64,000 nucleotides of DNA, taken from contig CASDPP010000001.1 of the NCBI GenBank assembly GCA_949282725.1, positions 124,001 to 188,000 on the forward strand, in the 5' to 3' direction. Numbering within the stretch: the stretch's first letter is position 1; the number at the start of each line of letters is the position of its first letter. The DNA comes from an uncultured Mycoplasmataceae bacterium. GTDB taxonomy: Bacteria > Bacillota_I > Bacilli_A > Mycoplasmatales > Mycoplasmoidaceae. The notes below the pieces were generated by a model. It was given only the letters and a program-made list of their open reading frames with translations. It was not told where the DNA came from and made no database searches. Below, piece after piece: positions 24,012-34,619 of the stretch. The position numbers and the translations under genes are program-made.

Positions 24012-24724
24012 TATTTTTTTCCTTTTTTTGACATTCTTTTGAAAACTTCTTGGTAAGCTTCAATTAAGTTACCTAAATTTCTACGGAAACGGTCTTTATC
24101 CATTTTATTTTTTGTTTTAACATCTCATAAACGGCATGTATCTGGTGAAATTTCATCAGCTAATAAAATTTTTCCTTTGCTATTTATTCCAAATTCAATT
24201 TTAAAATCAACTAAAATCAAATTAATTTTTTTGAAGAAAGAAATTAATAATTGATTAATTTTTTTAGTTAATGTATAAACAGTTTTTAATTGGGCAGGTG
24301 TAGCTAATTTTAAAGCTATAGCATGATAATCATTGATTAATGGATCACCAAGTTCATCGTTTTTGTAACAAATTTCAAAAATAGGTGAAACAAGTTTAGT
24401 TCCTTCTTTAATTGCTAATCTTTTTGAAATGCTTCCTGCAGCTATATTTCTTACAATAACTTCTAAAGGTAAAATTTTTACTTTTTCACATAATTGATCA
24501 CGTTCATTTAATTGTTTTATTAAATGAGTAGGAATTTTATTTTTTCCTAAATATTTAAAAATAACAGCTGATATTTGATTGTTTAAAATTCCTTTTGATT
24601 TAATACTTGCTTTTTTTTGTCCATTAAAAGCAGTTGCATCATCTTTATAATGAACGATTACTTGATTAGATTTATTTGTTGCATAAATTTGTTTCGCTTT
24701 TCCTTCATATAACATTTTATTCAT
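24011..24724 (-). CDS. purC: SAICAR synthase PurC, 237 aa
   Basis: Joins CAIR and aspartate (step 7). It begins [16 protein letters not shown], the conserved YEGKAK nucleotide-binding start, and continues with [24 protein letters not shown] and the active-site [14 protein letters not shown] (TGA as Trp). Length is typical of the short bacterial form. A good ribosome-binding site GGAGA lies 8 nt before the ATG. It lies 20 bp downstream of purE. Confidence 0.97.
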
Positions 24725-24744
24725 ATTAGTTATCTCCTTTGTAA

Positions 24745-25194
24745 TTAAAAATTTTTTTGCATATCTTCACGATATTTTTTTAATTGGTTTTTTAGTTTAG
24801 TATTTTTAAGAGCCATAATTTGGATTGCTAACATAGCAGCGTTAGTAGAATTATCAATACCAACTGTTGCTACCGGAATACCTTTTGGCATTTGGACAAT
24901 TGATAAGAGTGCATCTAAACCATGAATTGCAGCACTTATTGGAACACCAATTACTGGAATAGTTGTTTGTGAAGCAATTACTCCAGGAAGATGCGCTGCT
25001 AATCCTGCGGCAGCAATAATCACATCACATCCATTTTTGTTTAATAATTTAATTGTTTTTGATAATTTATCAGGTGCTCGGTGAGCTGATAAAATATGTG
25101 TTTTGTAAGAAACATTAAATTTTTTTAATGTCTCAAACGCTCCATTCATTTTAGGTGTATCACTTTCTGAACCGTAAATAATAGCTACTTGCAT
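24745..25194 (-). CDS. purE: 5-carboxyaminoimidazole ribonucleotide mutase / AIR carboxylase PurE, 149 aa
   Basis: Moves the carboxylate to give CAIR (step 6). Motifs are [14 protein letters not shown] (normally GSDSDxP), [11 protein letters not shown] with the catalytic His, and [12 protein letters not shown] with [22 protein letters not shown]. Class I PurE needs PurK to make N5-CAIR; class II uses CO2 directly. No purK lies next to it or anywhere in this window, so which class applies is open. Length is typical of the stand-alone protein. Confidence 0.95.
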   Translation of the reverse strand: MQVAIIYGSESDTPKMNGAFETLKKFNVSYKTHILSAHRAPDKLSKTIKLLNKNGCDVIIAAAGLAAHLPGVIASQTTIPVIGVPISAAIHGLDALLSIVQMPKGIPVATVGIDNSTNAAMLAIQIMALKNTKLKNQLKKYREDMQKNF

Positions 25195-25236
25195 ACTTTA
25201 AAATAATATTATATTTATATTAAATAATTTTAAAAA

Positions 25237-28200
25237 TTATTTTTTAGACTTTTTTTGAGTGAAATATTCAACACCAGAAACAAAAATTTTGGAATCGAAA
25301 TTACCTGGAATATTTTGATATAATCCTTGTTCATATCTTTCTGAATGTCCCATTTTACCTAAAATTAATCCATTTTCACTCGTTAAACATTCAATAGCAT
25401 AATTAGATCCATTAGGATTATAAGGCATTTTCATAGTTGGCTGATTATTTAAATCAATGTACTGAAAAGCAATTTGTCCATTTTTAATTCATTTATTTAT
25501 GTATTGTTGAGATGCTACTAATTTTCCTTCTCCATGAGAAATTGCTACATTTAAAACATCTCCAGGTTTTAAATTAGCTAATCACGGAGATTTATTAGAA
25601 CATAATTTTGTTCGAACAATTTGACTCATGTGATGATTAATATCGTTATATGTTAATGTTGGCATATCGTTTGACATATCAACAATTTTTCCATGAGAAA
25701 TCAATCCTAATTTAATTAACGCTTGGAAACCATTACAAATACCAATAATTAAACATTTTCGATCAATAAATTTATTAACAGCATCTTTTATTTTTTTATT
25801 TTGAAATATATTTACAATATATTTAGCTGATCCATCTGGTTCATCTGCCGCACTAAATCCACCAGGGAAAAAGATAATATGAGCTTTATTAATTTCTTGA
25901 ACTAATTTATTAATTGATTTTTTTAATTCCTGATCATTAATATTGTTAATCAATACCTGTTTAACAATTGCTGGTGTATTTGCAAAAGCTTTTTGTGAAT
26001 CAAATTCACAATTAGTTCCATTAAAAACAGGAATTACAACAATAGGATGAGCAACTTTTTTTGGATAATAAATTCTTTTGTTTGCTTTATATTCAGCAAT
26101 ATTTATTTTTTTATCTTCTTGTTGTAATTCAAAAGGGAAAACATTTTTAATTTTATCAGTTAAATATTTATAAGTTTTATCTAGTGAAACATTGAAATTA
26201 GAATGAACAATTTTTTGTTCAATAATTGTTTTTCCTAACAGTTCATAATTAGTATTTTTAAATAATGTTTGGTAATTTAAATTATCTGGTAATTCAATAA
26301 TAAATGATCCATACATTGGTTCAAATAAATTTATTTTTTTGTTAGAAAACTTAAATCCAATATTATTTCCTAAACACGATTTAGCAATAGATTCAATCAC
26401 GCCATTACTTTTAATTGTTGAAACAGATAGAACTTTATTAGATTTAATCAATTTATTAACAAATTGATAGTTTTTTATTAATTGTTTAGAATCTAAAGTA
26501 TCATCATTTAAACGATTTGTTTTTAGTAATACAACATTGGATTTTACTCTTTTAAATTCATTTGAAACAACGTTTTTTAAATCATATACATTGACAGCAA
26601 AAGAAATTAATGTAGGAATAACATCAATTTTTTCAAATGTACCTGACATAGAGTCTTTTCCACCTATTGCTCCTAAACCTAAATCTGATTGAGCTTTAAA
26701 TGCTCCTAGTAAAGCACTAAAGACACTACCTCATTTTTTCGGTTCGTTATTTAAACGCATGAAGTATTCTTGAAATGATAAATAAGTGTTTTTAAAATCA
26801 GCACCTAATGCAACTTGCTTATCAAGTGATTCAATAACTGCATAATAACCCATATGAAATTCACTTTGCAATGATAAGAAAGGGTTAAAACCATAAGTCA
26901 TACTACTTACAGTAGAAGAAGTTGAATAATCAAATGTAGGAATTTTTGCAACCATTCCTTCAACCGGAGTTAATTGATTAACACCACCAAAAGGCATTAA
27001 AACAGTATTTCTTCCAATTGTTGAATCAAACTTTTGAACTAATCCTAATTTTAAATCAGCATTTAAATTGTGTAATTTTTTTTCAACACTAGATAAGTTA
27101 GGAACTAATTTTGGAAAAGAAACTTTTTGATTATTTTCTACTTTTACAGTTACTTGTTGTGTAGCACCATTAGTATTTAAAAAGTCACGATCAATGTCGA
27201 CAATTAACTTTTTATTTCAATACATTCTTAATTTATTAGTGTTTGTAACTTTAGCTACTTCATATGCTTCTAAATTTTCTTCTTTTGCTAAATTAATGAA
27301 TTTTTTAGCATTAGATTTTGATACCACAACGGCCATTCTTTCTTGTGATTCACTTATTGCTAATTCAGTTCCTGTAAGCCCTTGGTATTTAGTTCTTACT
27401 AAATCTAAATTAATATCTATTCCATCACAAAGTTCACCAATAGCTACAGAAACTCCTCCAGCACCAAAATCATTACATCTAATAATTAATTTAGTTGCAG
27501 TAGGATTTCTAAATAGACGCATGATTTTTCTTTCTTCTACCGGATTACCTTTTTGTACTTCAGTAATAGCGGTTTTTAATGAATCTTTTTTTTGTTGTTT
27601 AGATGATCCAGTAGCTCCACCAATTCCATCTTTACCTGTTCTACCACCAAGTAAAATAACCACATCACCTACTTTTGGTTTGTTTCGATAAACATTTTTT
27701 TGTTCATTAGCAGCAATAACAGCTCCTGTTTCTAATCTTTTAGCTACATAACTTGGGTCATATAATTCATTAACTTGACCTGTAGCAAGACCGATTTGGT
27801 TACCATAAGCACTATATCCATCAGCAGCTTTAGTAGTAATTGTTTTTTGTGGTAGTTTATTAGGTAATGTTTTATCAATATCAACAGTTGGATCTGCACT
27901 TCCTGTTACTCTCATTGCTTGATATACATAAGTTCTTCCTGATAAAGGATCTCTAATAGCTCCCCCTAAACAAGTACTAGCTCCACCGTAAGGTTCAATT
28001 TCTGTTGGGTGATTGTGTGTTTCATTTTTAAACATCACTAAGTATTTTTTATTTCCTTTATCAGTTTTTACATCAACTTTAATTGAACAAGCATTAATTT
28101 CATCAGAAATATCTAAGTTCTTGATTAAATTATGTTTTTTTAAATATTTAGCATTTATTGTTGCTAAATCCATTAATGTAATTGGGCGGGAATTATTTGG

Positions 28201-28980
28201 ATATATTTCATTATGATAAGAAAGATATTTATGATAAGTATTATTTATTAAATCATTGTAATATTTTGAATTAATGTCAATTTTTGTGATATGAGAATTA
28301 AATGTTGTGTGTCGACAATGGTCTGATCAATAAGTATCAAAAATTCTTATTTCAGTTTCAGTAGGCTCTCTTTTAATTTTTTGAAAATATTTTTGTAACA
28401 TTAGAAGATCATCAATTGACATTGATAAATTAAAATCTTGTTTGAAAGATTCTAATTGTTTTAAAATGAATTTTGTAAATGATTTAATAATGGGAATTTT
28501 TTTATTAATAATAAAGTTATTTTGATATTTATCAAAATATATAGTAATTTCTTTAGAATCAATTGGATTAATTAAGTATTTTTTTATTTTTTGTAATTCT
28601 TTTGAATTAATATCTTTGTTTAGTAAATAAATTTTTGAAGATTTTACAAAAGGGATAGGTTTAATGTTGTTAATAAAAAAACAACTTTTAATCGCTTGAT
28701 CTCTTTGACTAAATTGTTCAGGTAATAAATCAACTCCAAATGATAAATATTTATTTAGATTAGGATTTTTATTTAAATAATATTCATCTACCATTGGTTC
28801 ACAAAAAATGGTATTAATAGTTTTTTTAAAATTTTGTTCAGAGATATTATTAACAAGATAACGATTTAAAACTTTAATTTTTTTTAATGATTTAAGTTTA
28901 AGAGTTTTTTTTAATTCATTAAATAATGATTTTGATTCAACATCAAATTGATCTTTTTTATATGTAAATAAGAAAAACAT
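25237..28980 (-). CDS. purL: Phosphoribosylformylglycinamidine synthase PurL, single-chain form, 1247 aa
   Basis: Converts FGAR to FGAM with glutamine and ATP (step 4). The linker motif WSDHCRHTTFNSHI (about residue 220), the ATP site FKNETHNHPTEIEPYGGAST, and GGVSVAIGEL belong to the synthetase part. From about residue 975 a fused class-I glutaminase follows: VIPVFNGTNCEFDSQKA, FFPGGFSAADE, CLIIGICNGFQALIKLG (Cys nucleophile) and ISHGEGK; the C-terminus has NPNGS and GKMGHSER. Four TGA codons are read as Trp. It replaces the three-gene PurS/PurQ/PurL set of Bacillus. First gene of the purine operon. Confidence 0.97.
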
Positions 28981-28994
28981 AAAAATACTTAGTT

Positions 28995-29025
28995 ATTATA
29001 TAGTATTTAATCTATTAGATTAAAT
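28995..29025 (-). promoter_or_regulatory. purL promoter with palindromic candidate operator
   Basis: A -10 box TATAAT lies at 28995-29000, 15 nt before the purL start. Directly upstream, at 29005-29025, is a perfect palindrome ATTTAATCTA-T-TAGATTAAAT (10-bp arms, 1-nt centre) covering the spacer and -35 region and overlapping the rbgA stop codon. No T-run follows on the minus strand, so it is not an intrinsic terminator. A repressor site for the purine operon is the inferred role; it does not resemble known PurR boxes. Confidence 0.5.
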
Positions 29026-29826
29026 GTTATTTATATCAAAACTAATCTTACCAATTTTACCAGTTTGAATCAAGTGATATAAAAAATTTATTGCTCGATC
29101 AAAATCATATTTATTATTAGGTAAAAAATATTTATTTTTTTGACACAATTCAATCAAAAAATCATTAAATGATAATTTATTTGATTTGAATAATTTTTGC
29201 ATTAAATCAGGATAATTTTTAATTAAATATTCATATCCAAACTTAACAACTTCATCTATTGGTAATAATTCTTTTTTAATACAACCAATTAATCCTAAAA
29301 TATAACCAACTTGATCATTATCAATTCTTTTAATTAAAACTCCGGGTGTGTCATTAATAAATAATGAATCATCAATTTTTCACAATGAAATTTTATTTGT
29401 TACTCCCGGATAGTTTCTTGCATCTAATCTTTTTTTATTAATTAAATAGTTAATTAACGAAGATTTACCAACATTCGGAATACCTACAACAATCACATTA
29501 AGTTTATATTTAACCAAACCTTTATTTTGATATTTTTTGATTTTTTCATCTAGTTTTTTATAAACAGCTTTAATTATTTCTTTTCTTTTATTTTTGTTAT
29601 TAATATCTACAAATAAAATATTCGGTTTTTCTTTAACATCACTTAAGTCTGATTTCATCGCAACATTTAAAATAGGTTTATTAAAAATTTTTAATAAATC
29701 TTGATTATTAGAACACTCTATTGCTCTTGCATCCAAAACATTAATAATTAGATCATATGTTTTCATTTGATCTTTTAATGTTTCCATGGTTTTATGCATA
29801 TGGCCAGGAAATCAGTTAATTGGCAT
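29020..29826 (-). CDS. rbgA: Ribosome biogenesis GTPase RbgA (YlqF), 268 aa
   Basis: Circularly permuted GTPase for late 50S assembly. It starts MPINWFPGHMHKTMETLKDQ, matching the INWFPGHM start of the family. G4 (MKSD in place of NKxD) precedes G1 GIPNVGKSSLIN and G3 DTPGV, with the RNY/PGVTN switch segment between them. A C-terminal helical domain follows. Length is slightly short (usual about 280). It is the last gene of the rpsP-trmD-rplS-yitT-like operon. Confidence 0.95.
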
Positions 29827-29835
29827 ATTAATTAT

Positions 29836-31098
29836 TTATTCAATAGATCCTTGTTGGAAGACTTGAATTTTTCCATCAATATCACTTACTTTATAAACAG
29901 TAATTAATGAATTTTCATCAATATCTCTTACATGGGCAATTAATTTAGGTAGTTCTGGCATCATACAAATAGTTGTTAAAATACTAGTCTTTTTTAAACT
30001 ATATGCACCTTGTGCTTGAATAATAGTTCCTGCATGAATATATTGGTCTTCATATAAATGAATTCTAATATCTTCAATTTTTGAAGAATAAATTTCTACT
30101 TTAACAGATTGATTTAACGGGAACAATCTTGACAATAAGAATGAGAATAAGAAAGTATTAAATAATGATGAAACAAAATTAGCACTTATTAAAAATTGTC
30201 AGTTTCAACATTCACTATATATAATTCCTGCTGAAAAATAAGAACCAAATAAAGATCCAACAAACATTGACAAAGTATTAATGATAAATAACGTTGAAGA
30301 GATATTCTTATTTTTCTTTGTTGAATAATAAATTGATATAAAATCTAAGCCAGCAGAACAAGAACCAATAATGTATAAAAGAGCATAGCAATATGAAGTA
30401 ATAATTCCAAACGCTATTGCATATAGCAATAGAAAGAAAGATTTTACAGAGTCGTGGTTAACATCAAAAATAATGTTTTTTTGATCGTTATAGTAATATG
30501 GAATAACATAAACGTGGTATTTATATAAAGGGTTATCTATTCCTTGGGTAACTTGAGCATCAGGAATTGATTTACCAAAAATAAAAATTTCATTAATTCC
30601 TGGAATCACTGAGGAAATTAAAAAACCAATTGCAACATTAAAAAATAAAAAAATAAAAGTTATTTTTGAAAAATTTTTACCAATTTTAAAATATGCAAAA
30701 ATAAATAATGGAACATTAAGAATAAAATATAAAACCCAAAACATGAAGTTATATAAAACTTCTGCTGAACTTTCACTCATTACTCCAAACTTACAAACAA
30801 TTGAATAAACAAATCTTGATAGCCCTTGTACAACCGCACTTAATCCAGAGTTGTATAGTCCAGTATTTTTTACTAAAAACTGAACAAAAAATGCCATAAC
30901 TATTCCTAATATTGCAGCAATAATATATCTTTTAGCATTAGAATAACTTGAATACAATTTAGAAAAAGGTAATCCTGCAAAATTAACCTTTCTTTCGTTA
31001 TATTTACCAACTTTAAAAGAATTTTTATAAGAATTTTTTAATAAAGAAGAATGATTTTTTTTACTTTTTTTCTTCTCTTTATCAGGAATAATTTTCAT
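29836..31098 (-). CDS. YitT-family (DUF161/DUF2179) membrane protein, 420 aa
   Basis: A basic N-terminus of about 60 residues is followed by hydrophobic helices. The first is IIAAILGIVMAFFVQFLV with the family loop TGLYNSGLSAVVQGLSR, and a later segment is SCSAGLDFISIYYSTKKNKNISS. The soluble C-terminal DUF2179 domain ends VYKVSDIDGKIQVFQQGS. It is paralogous to the protein at 10330-11676 over its whole length. It sits between rplS and rbgA (gaps of 3 and 9 bp), a neighbourhood where those two genes are normally adjacent. Function unknown. Confidence 0.85.
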
Positions 31099-31101
31099 AA
31101 A

Positions 31102-31464
31102 TTATTTTTTTGCTTGTTTAATTCTTGCTGATTTACCAGATCTTTTTCTCATATACGAAATATATGCTCTACGCACTTTTCCTTTTCTTAATACATCAAT
31201 TTTAATGATTAATGGAGAGTGGTATAAAAATGTTACTTCAGATCCAACACCATTGCTTTCTTTTCTAATTGTAAAAGTTTTGGAAATGTTTTTTCCTGAA
31301 ACTTTCATTACAATACCTTCATATTTTTGAACTCTAGTTTTATTTCCTTCAACAATTTTAACGTGAACTGAAATAGTATCACCAGAATTAAATTCAGGTA
31401 AATCAGAACGCATTTGTGTGCTTTCTAGTTCTTTTAAGAATTTTGCTTTATTTATTTTTGCCAT
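31102..31464 (-). CDS. rplS: 50S ribosomal protein L19, 120 aa
   Basis: Contains the L19 motifs FNSGDTISVHVKIVEGNKTR, RVQKYEGIVMKVSG and FTIRKESNGVGSEVTFLYHSP, ending with a basic RKGKVRRAYISYMR. Length matches the family. Its start overlaps the trmD stop by 17 bp and has a GGGAG ribosome-binding site. Part of rpsP-trmD-rplS. Confidence 0.98.
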   Translation of the reverse strand: MAKINKAKFLKELESTQMRSDLPEFNSGDTISVHVKIVEGNKTRVQKYEGIVMKVSGKNISKTFTIRKESNGVGSEVTFLYHSPLIIKIDVLRKGKVRRAYISYMRKRSGKSARIKQAKK

Positions 31465-32146
31465 TTTTAACTCCCTTCAAATATATTTTATATAAATCTT
31501 GTCTTTTTAATTTAGTTTTCTTTATTTGTTGATTTTTACGATATTCATTAATTTTTTTATGATTTCCACTTAATAGAACATCAGGTACAACGTGACCTTC
31601 AAAGTTTTTTGGTTTAGTATATATTGGATAGTCTAACAAACCTTTTGTAAATGTTTCAGAATCTAGGCTTTTGTTATTGATTACATCATCAATTAATCTT
31701 GTAATACTATCAAGAATTATTAATGCAGGAATTTCTCCACCAGTTAAAACATAATCTCCAATAGAAATAATTTCATCAACGTAGTGTTCTATTCTTTCAT
31801 CAAATCCTTCATAATGCCCTGCTATTAAAATAATGTGTTTATATTTTAACATTTTTTTAGCAGCTTGTTGATTTCAAATATTTCCTTGTGGTGAAAGTAG
31901 TATTACATGTGAATCTTTTGTTCTTATTGCTTTTAAGCAATCAACAATTGGTTGAAGCATTAATACCATTCCAGGACCACCACCATATTGATAATCATCA
32001 ACTTGTTTGTTTTTTTGTTTTGAATAATCTCTAAAATTAATTATTTCAATATCAACTTTTTTAGTTTTAATTGCATTTTTTATAATTGATTCATTGATAT
32101 ATTCTTTACAAACTTTAGGAAACAAAGTAAGAACACTAATTTTCAT
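31448..32146 (-). CDS. trmD: tRNA (guanine37-N1)-methyltransferase TrmD, 232 aa
   Basis: SPOUT methyltransferase that makes m1G37 in tRNAs for Leu, Pro and Arg codons, preventing +1 frameshifts. It begins MKISVLTLFPKV and carries DDYQYGGGPGMVLMLQP, LIAGHYEGFDERI (trefoil-knot SAM site) and IGDYVLTGGEIPALIILD. One TGA is read as Trp. The usual partner rimM is absent between rpsP and trmD. Confidence 0.97.
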
Positions 32147-32151
32147 TAGAA

Positions 32152-32496
32152 CTATTTTTCTGCTTTTTCTTCAACTTTTTTAGTTTTTTCAACAGATTTA
32201 GTTTTTGTAGTTTTTTTAGATTTTTTAGTTTTTTTCTTTGTTGATTTAGTACTTACAAATTCTTTTCAAATACCTTCTTTTTTAAAGATATTTAGAATAG
32301 TATCTGTTGGTTGGGCACCGTTAGAAAGATACTTAATAATTAAGTCTCTTTTTAAATTGTATTTTGATTTAAAAGGTTCGTAAGTTCCTAATAATTCAAT
32401 GTATTCACCATCTCTTTTAGAACGTGAATCTATGGCAACAATTCGATAGAACGGAGCTTTATGTTTTCCTAATCTCGTTAATCTGATTTTAACCAA
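32152..32496 (-). CDS. rpsP: 30S ribosomal protein S16, 114 aa, TTG start
   Basis: MVKIRLTRLGKHKAPFYRIV and a following LLGTYEPF, then a Lys/Thr/Val/Glu-rich C-terminal tail of about 35 residues beyond the core. The tail is lengthened relative to the about 80-90 residue family norm. The initiation codon is TTG (32494-32496), supported by a GGAGG site 8 nt upstream and by homology beginning there. First gene of the rpsP-trmD-rplS-yitT-like-rbgA operon. Confidence 0.96.
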
Positions 32497-32570
32497 ATTT
32501 TACCTCCAATTATTATTTATAAATATTTATTTATTATACATATAAACCGCTCTTTTATAAAAATAGTTAA

Positions 32571-32858
32571 TTAAATTGTATGTTGCTCAATAAAATTTTT
32601 ATCATTATCTTGTTTTTTTCATTCGTTTGAATCCCCATCTGGTTTTGCTACGATTATTTTATGAAAGTTTTTTTCATTAATTTTAATGTATCTAAATTTA
32701 GCATCTTTTGAAACTTTAGCAAAATCTTCTCTAATTACTACTTTTAACGACCCAACAAATCATTTATGATCCTTAGATATTTTAAATTCATCATCAAAAA
32801 CAATTGTGTATCAATTTTCACCTGTTTTTTTACTTTTACCACGATAAACTATATTCAT
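32571..32858 (-). CDS. Hypothetical protein, 95 aa
   Basis: Open for 95 codons with three TGA codons as Trp, starting MNIVYRGKSKKTGENWYTIV. Charged and soluble, with alternating beta-like strands such as FRYIKINEKNFHKIIVAKPD in the middle. It lies 15 bp downstream of the dnaI-like gene on the same strand, so it may be its operon partner. Family not recognised. Confidence 0.65.
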
Positions 32859-32872
32859 ATAACTATTATATG

Positions 32873-33760
32873 TTATTGGTTAACAATAACAGCACTATTA
32901 TTATTTGTAGTTTTTTTAATTAATTCAATAAAAATATCAATAAAATTTTTTGGGATTTTTTTATTAAGTAAAAAATATTTTTTTAGTTCATCAATTTTGC
33001 CATTAGAATGGAAAAAAGTTATTTTATCATACATTAAACGATGTTTAATGATTGGTAAAAAAACATTCAAATAAAATTTTTCATCAGCCGATTCTTGTGC
33101 TAAATCTAAAATAAATAAAACATCAACATTTTGATATTTTTCAATAACATTTGCTTCAGATAAAAAACTATCTCATTGTTTTTTGCATTGTTGATAAATT
33201 GAACGTGAATAAACAATTCCAACAGATTGATTATTTTTTGCAAAAAGTGTAGCTAATGAAGCAAAGATTCTTTCAGGAATAAGAGGTAAAGAACTTGTTA
33301 AAAAAATACCATTAACAGTATTATTTTTGCTTTCGACAATTGATTTATATGAATTAATTATTGATTTAATTGTGCTATTTTTTGTTTGATTAGTAATATT
33401 GATAAATTTTTCATCAAAAGCTTTTGGTCCAAGATCATTGAAAATTATTTTTGTTTGTCAATTTTTAGATAAATATTTTTTTGATTGTTTTGGACAATGA
33501 ATTTTTGATAATTCTAAAATTCCATCTTTTCTAATCAAAACTGTATGTAAATTATGATCATTAATACATTCTAGTCCTTCAAGATTTTGACAATCATAAT
33601 ATTCCTTGATTATTAAATCAATTCATCTGTGTCATTTTTTAAATTCTTCAAATGTTAAATTTAAATTATCACCAACGATTTGATAATCTTTAGATTTAAT
33701 TAAATCTTGAAACTTTTTTTCTAATTGAGTATTTAAAGAATTTAAATTCAGTTTATTCAT
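32873..33760 (-). CDS. dnaI: DnaI-like helicase-loader homolog with degenerate ATP site, 295 aa
   Basis: The layout follows Bacillus DnaI: an N-terminal zinc-type region with YYDCQNLEGLECINDHNLHT and LSKIHCPKQSKK, then an AAA+-like region. The strand before Walker A is NGIFLTSS (about residue 150), but the P-loop G-x4-GK(T/S) reads SSLPLIPER, with no Lys. Walker B is LFILDLAQES where DnaI has LMLDDIGAES. The following segment FLPIIKHRLMYDKITFFHSN matches the DnaI QxRM...TFFTSN region. The fold assignment is fairly good, while ATP binding looks lost. Divergent from sufC. Confidence 0.72.
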
Positions 33761-33854
33761 GTGAAAAAATAGTATAGATATTATACAAAAAATGGTTAAA
33801 AAAATTAATATTCTTAAAATTATTGGTGTAGTAAAAATAATATATAATATTATT

Positions 33855-34619
33855 ATGATTAAAACTTTTGAAGTCAAAAACTTAACATCTGTTATTGATA
33901 ATAATGAAGTTTTAAAAAACATTTCATTTTCATTAAAACAAGGAGATATCTTAGCAATTTTAGGACCAAACGGGTCTGGTAAGACATCACTTTTAAAAAC
34001 ACTTTTTTCTCATTTTTTATATAGAATAAAATCAGGAAAAATTATACTTAACAAAAAAGATATTACTAATCATTCGACTTATGAAAAAGCAAAAGACGGG
34101 ATGTTTATGTGTTTTCAAAATCCGATCGAATTAGAAGGTGTTAAATTAACAGATTTTTATAAATTAATTAGCCCTAACAAAAACAATTTTGCTTCTTTTT
34201 TTAAAGAAATGAATGATGAATTAAAAAAAGTTGATTTAAACTCTTCTTTTATCAACAAAGATATGAACTATGGTTTTAGTGGTGGTGAAAAGAAAAAAAA
34301 CGAAATCATGCAATTAGATGTAATTAAACCACAAGTTTTATTAATAGATGAAATAGATTCAGGGCTAGATCTTGATGCTATTAAAACAATTAGTAAAATT
34401 ATTAAAAAACACACACCAAACGCTATCACAATTATAATATCTCATAACATTGAATTTTTAAATTTAATTAAACCAAATAAATCTATTATTTTAGTTAATG
34501 GTGAAGTTGTTAAATCTGGTGATTCAAAATACATTAAAGAAGTTGCTCAAAAAGGTTTTAGTAATTTTAAATCATCAAAACGTGTAGAAATTGATTGCTA
34601 TGGAAAAAAAATTAAATAA
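33855..34619 (+). CDS. sufC: Fe-S assembly ATPase SufC, 254 aa
   Basis: ABC-type ATPase of the SufBCD scaffold. Walker A is LGPNGSGKTSLL, the Q-loop is MFMCFQNPIELEGV (typical of SufC), the signature is FSGGEKKKNEIMQ and Walker B is VLLIDEIDSGLDLDA; the H-loop His is in IIISHN. Length is normal. The ATG at 33855 is chosen because the homology starts with FEVKNLTS; an earlier in-frame ATG has no support. First gene of sufCDSUB. Confidence 0.96.
   Translation: MIKTFEVKNLTSVIDNNEVLKNISFSLKQGDILAILGPNGSGKTSLLKTLFSHFLYRIKSGKIILNKKDITNHSTYEKAKDGMFMCFQNPIELEGVKLTDFYKLISPNKNNFASFFKEMNDELKKVDLNSSFINKDMNYGFSGGEKKKNEIMQLDVIKPQVLLIDEIDSGLDLDAIKTISKIIKKHTPNAITIIISHNIEFLNLIKPNKSIILVNGEVVKSGDSKYIKEVAQKGFSNFKSSKRVEIDCYGKKIK

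Noticed and set aside
28981-29019. Riboswitch (purine or ZTP) before purL
   Set aside because: The rbgA stop to purL start gap is only about 40 bp, too short for any known purine or ZTP riboswitch.
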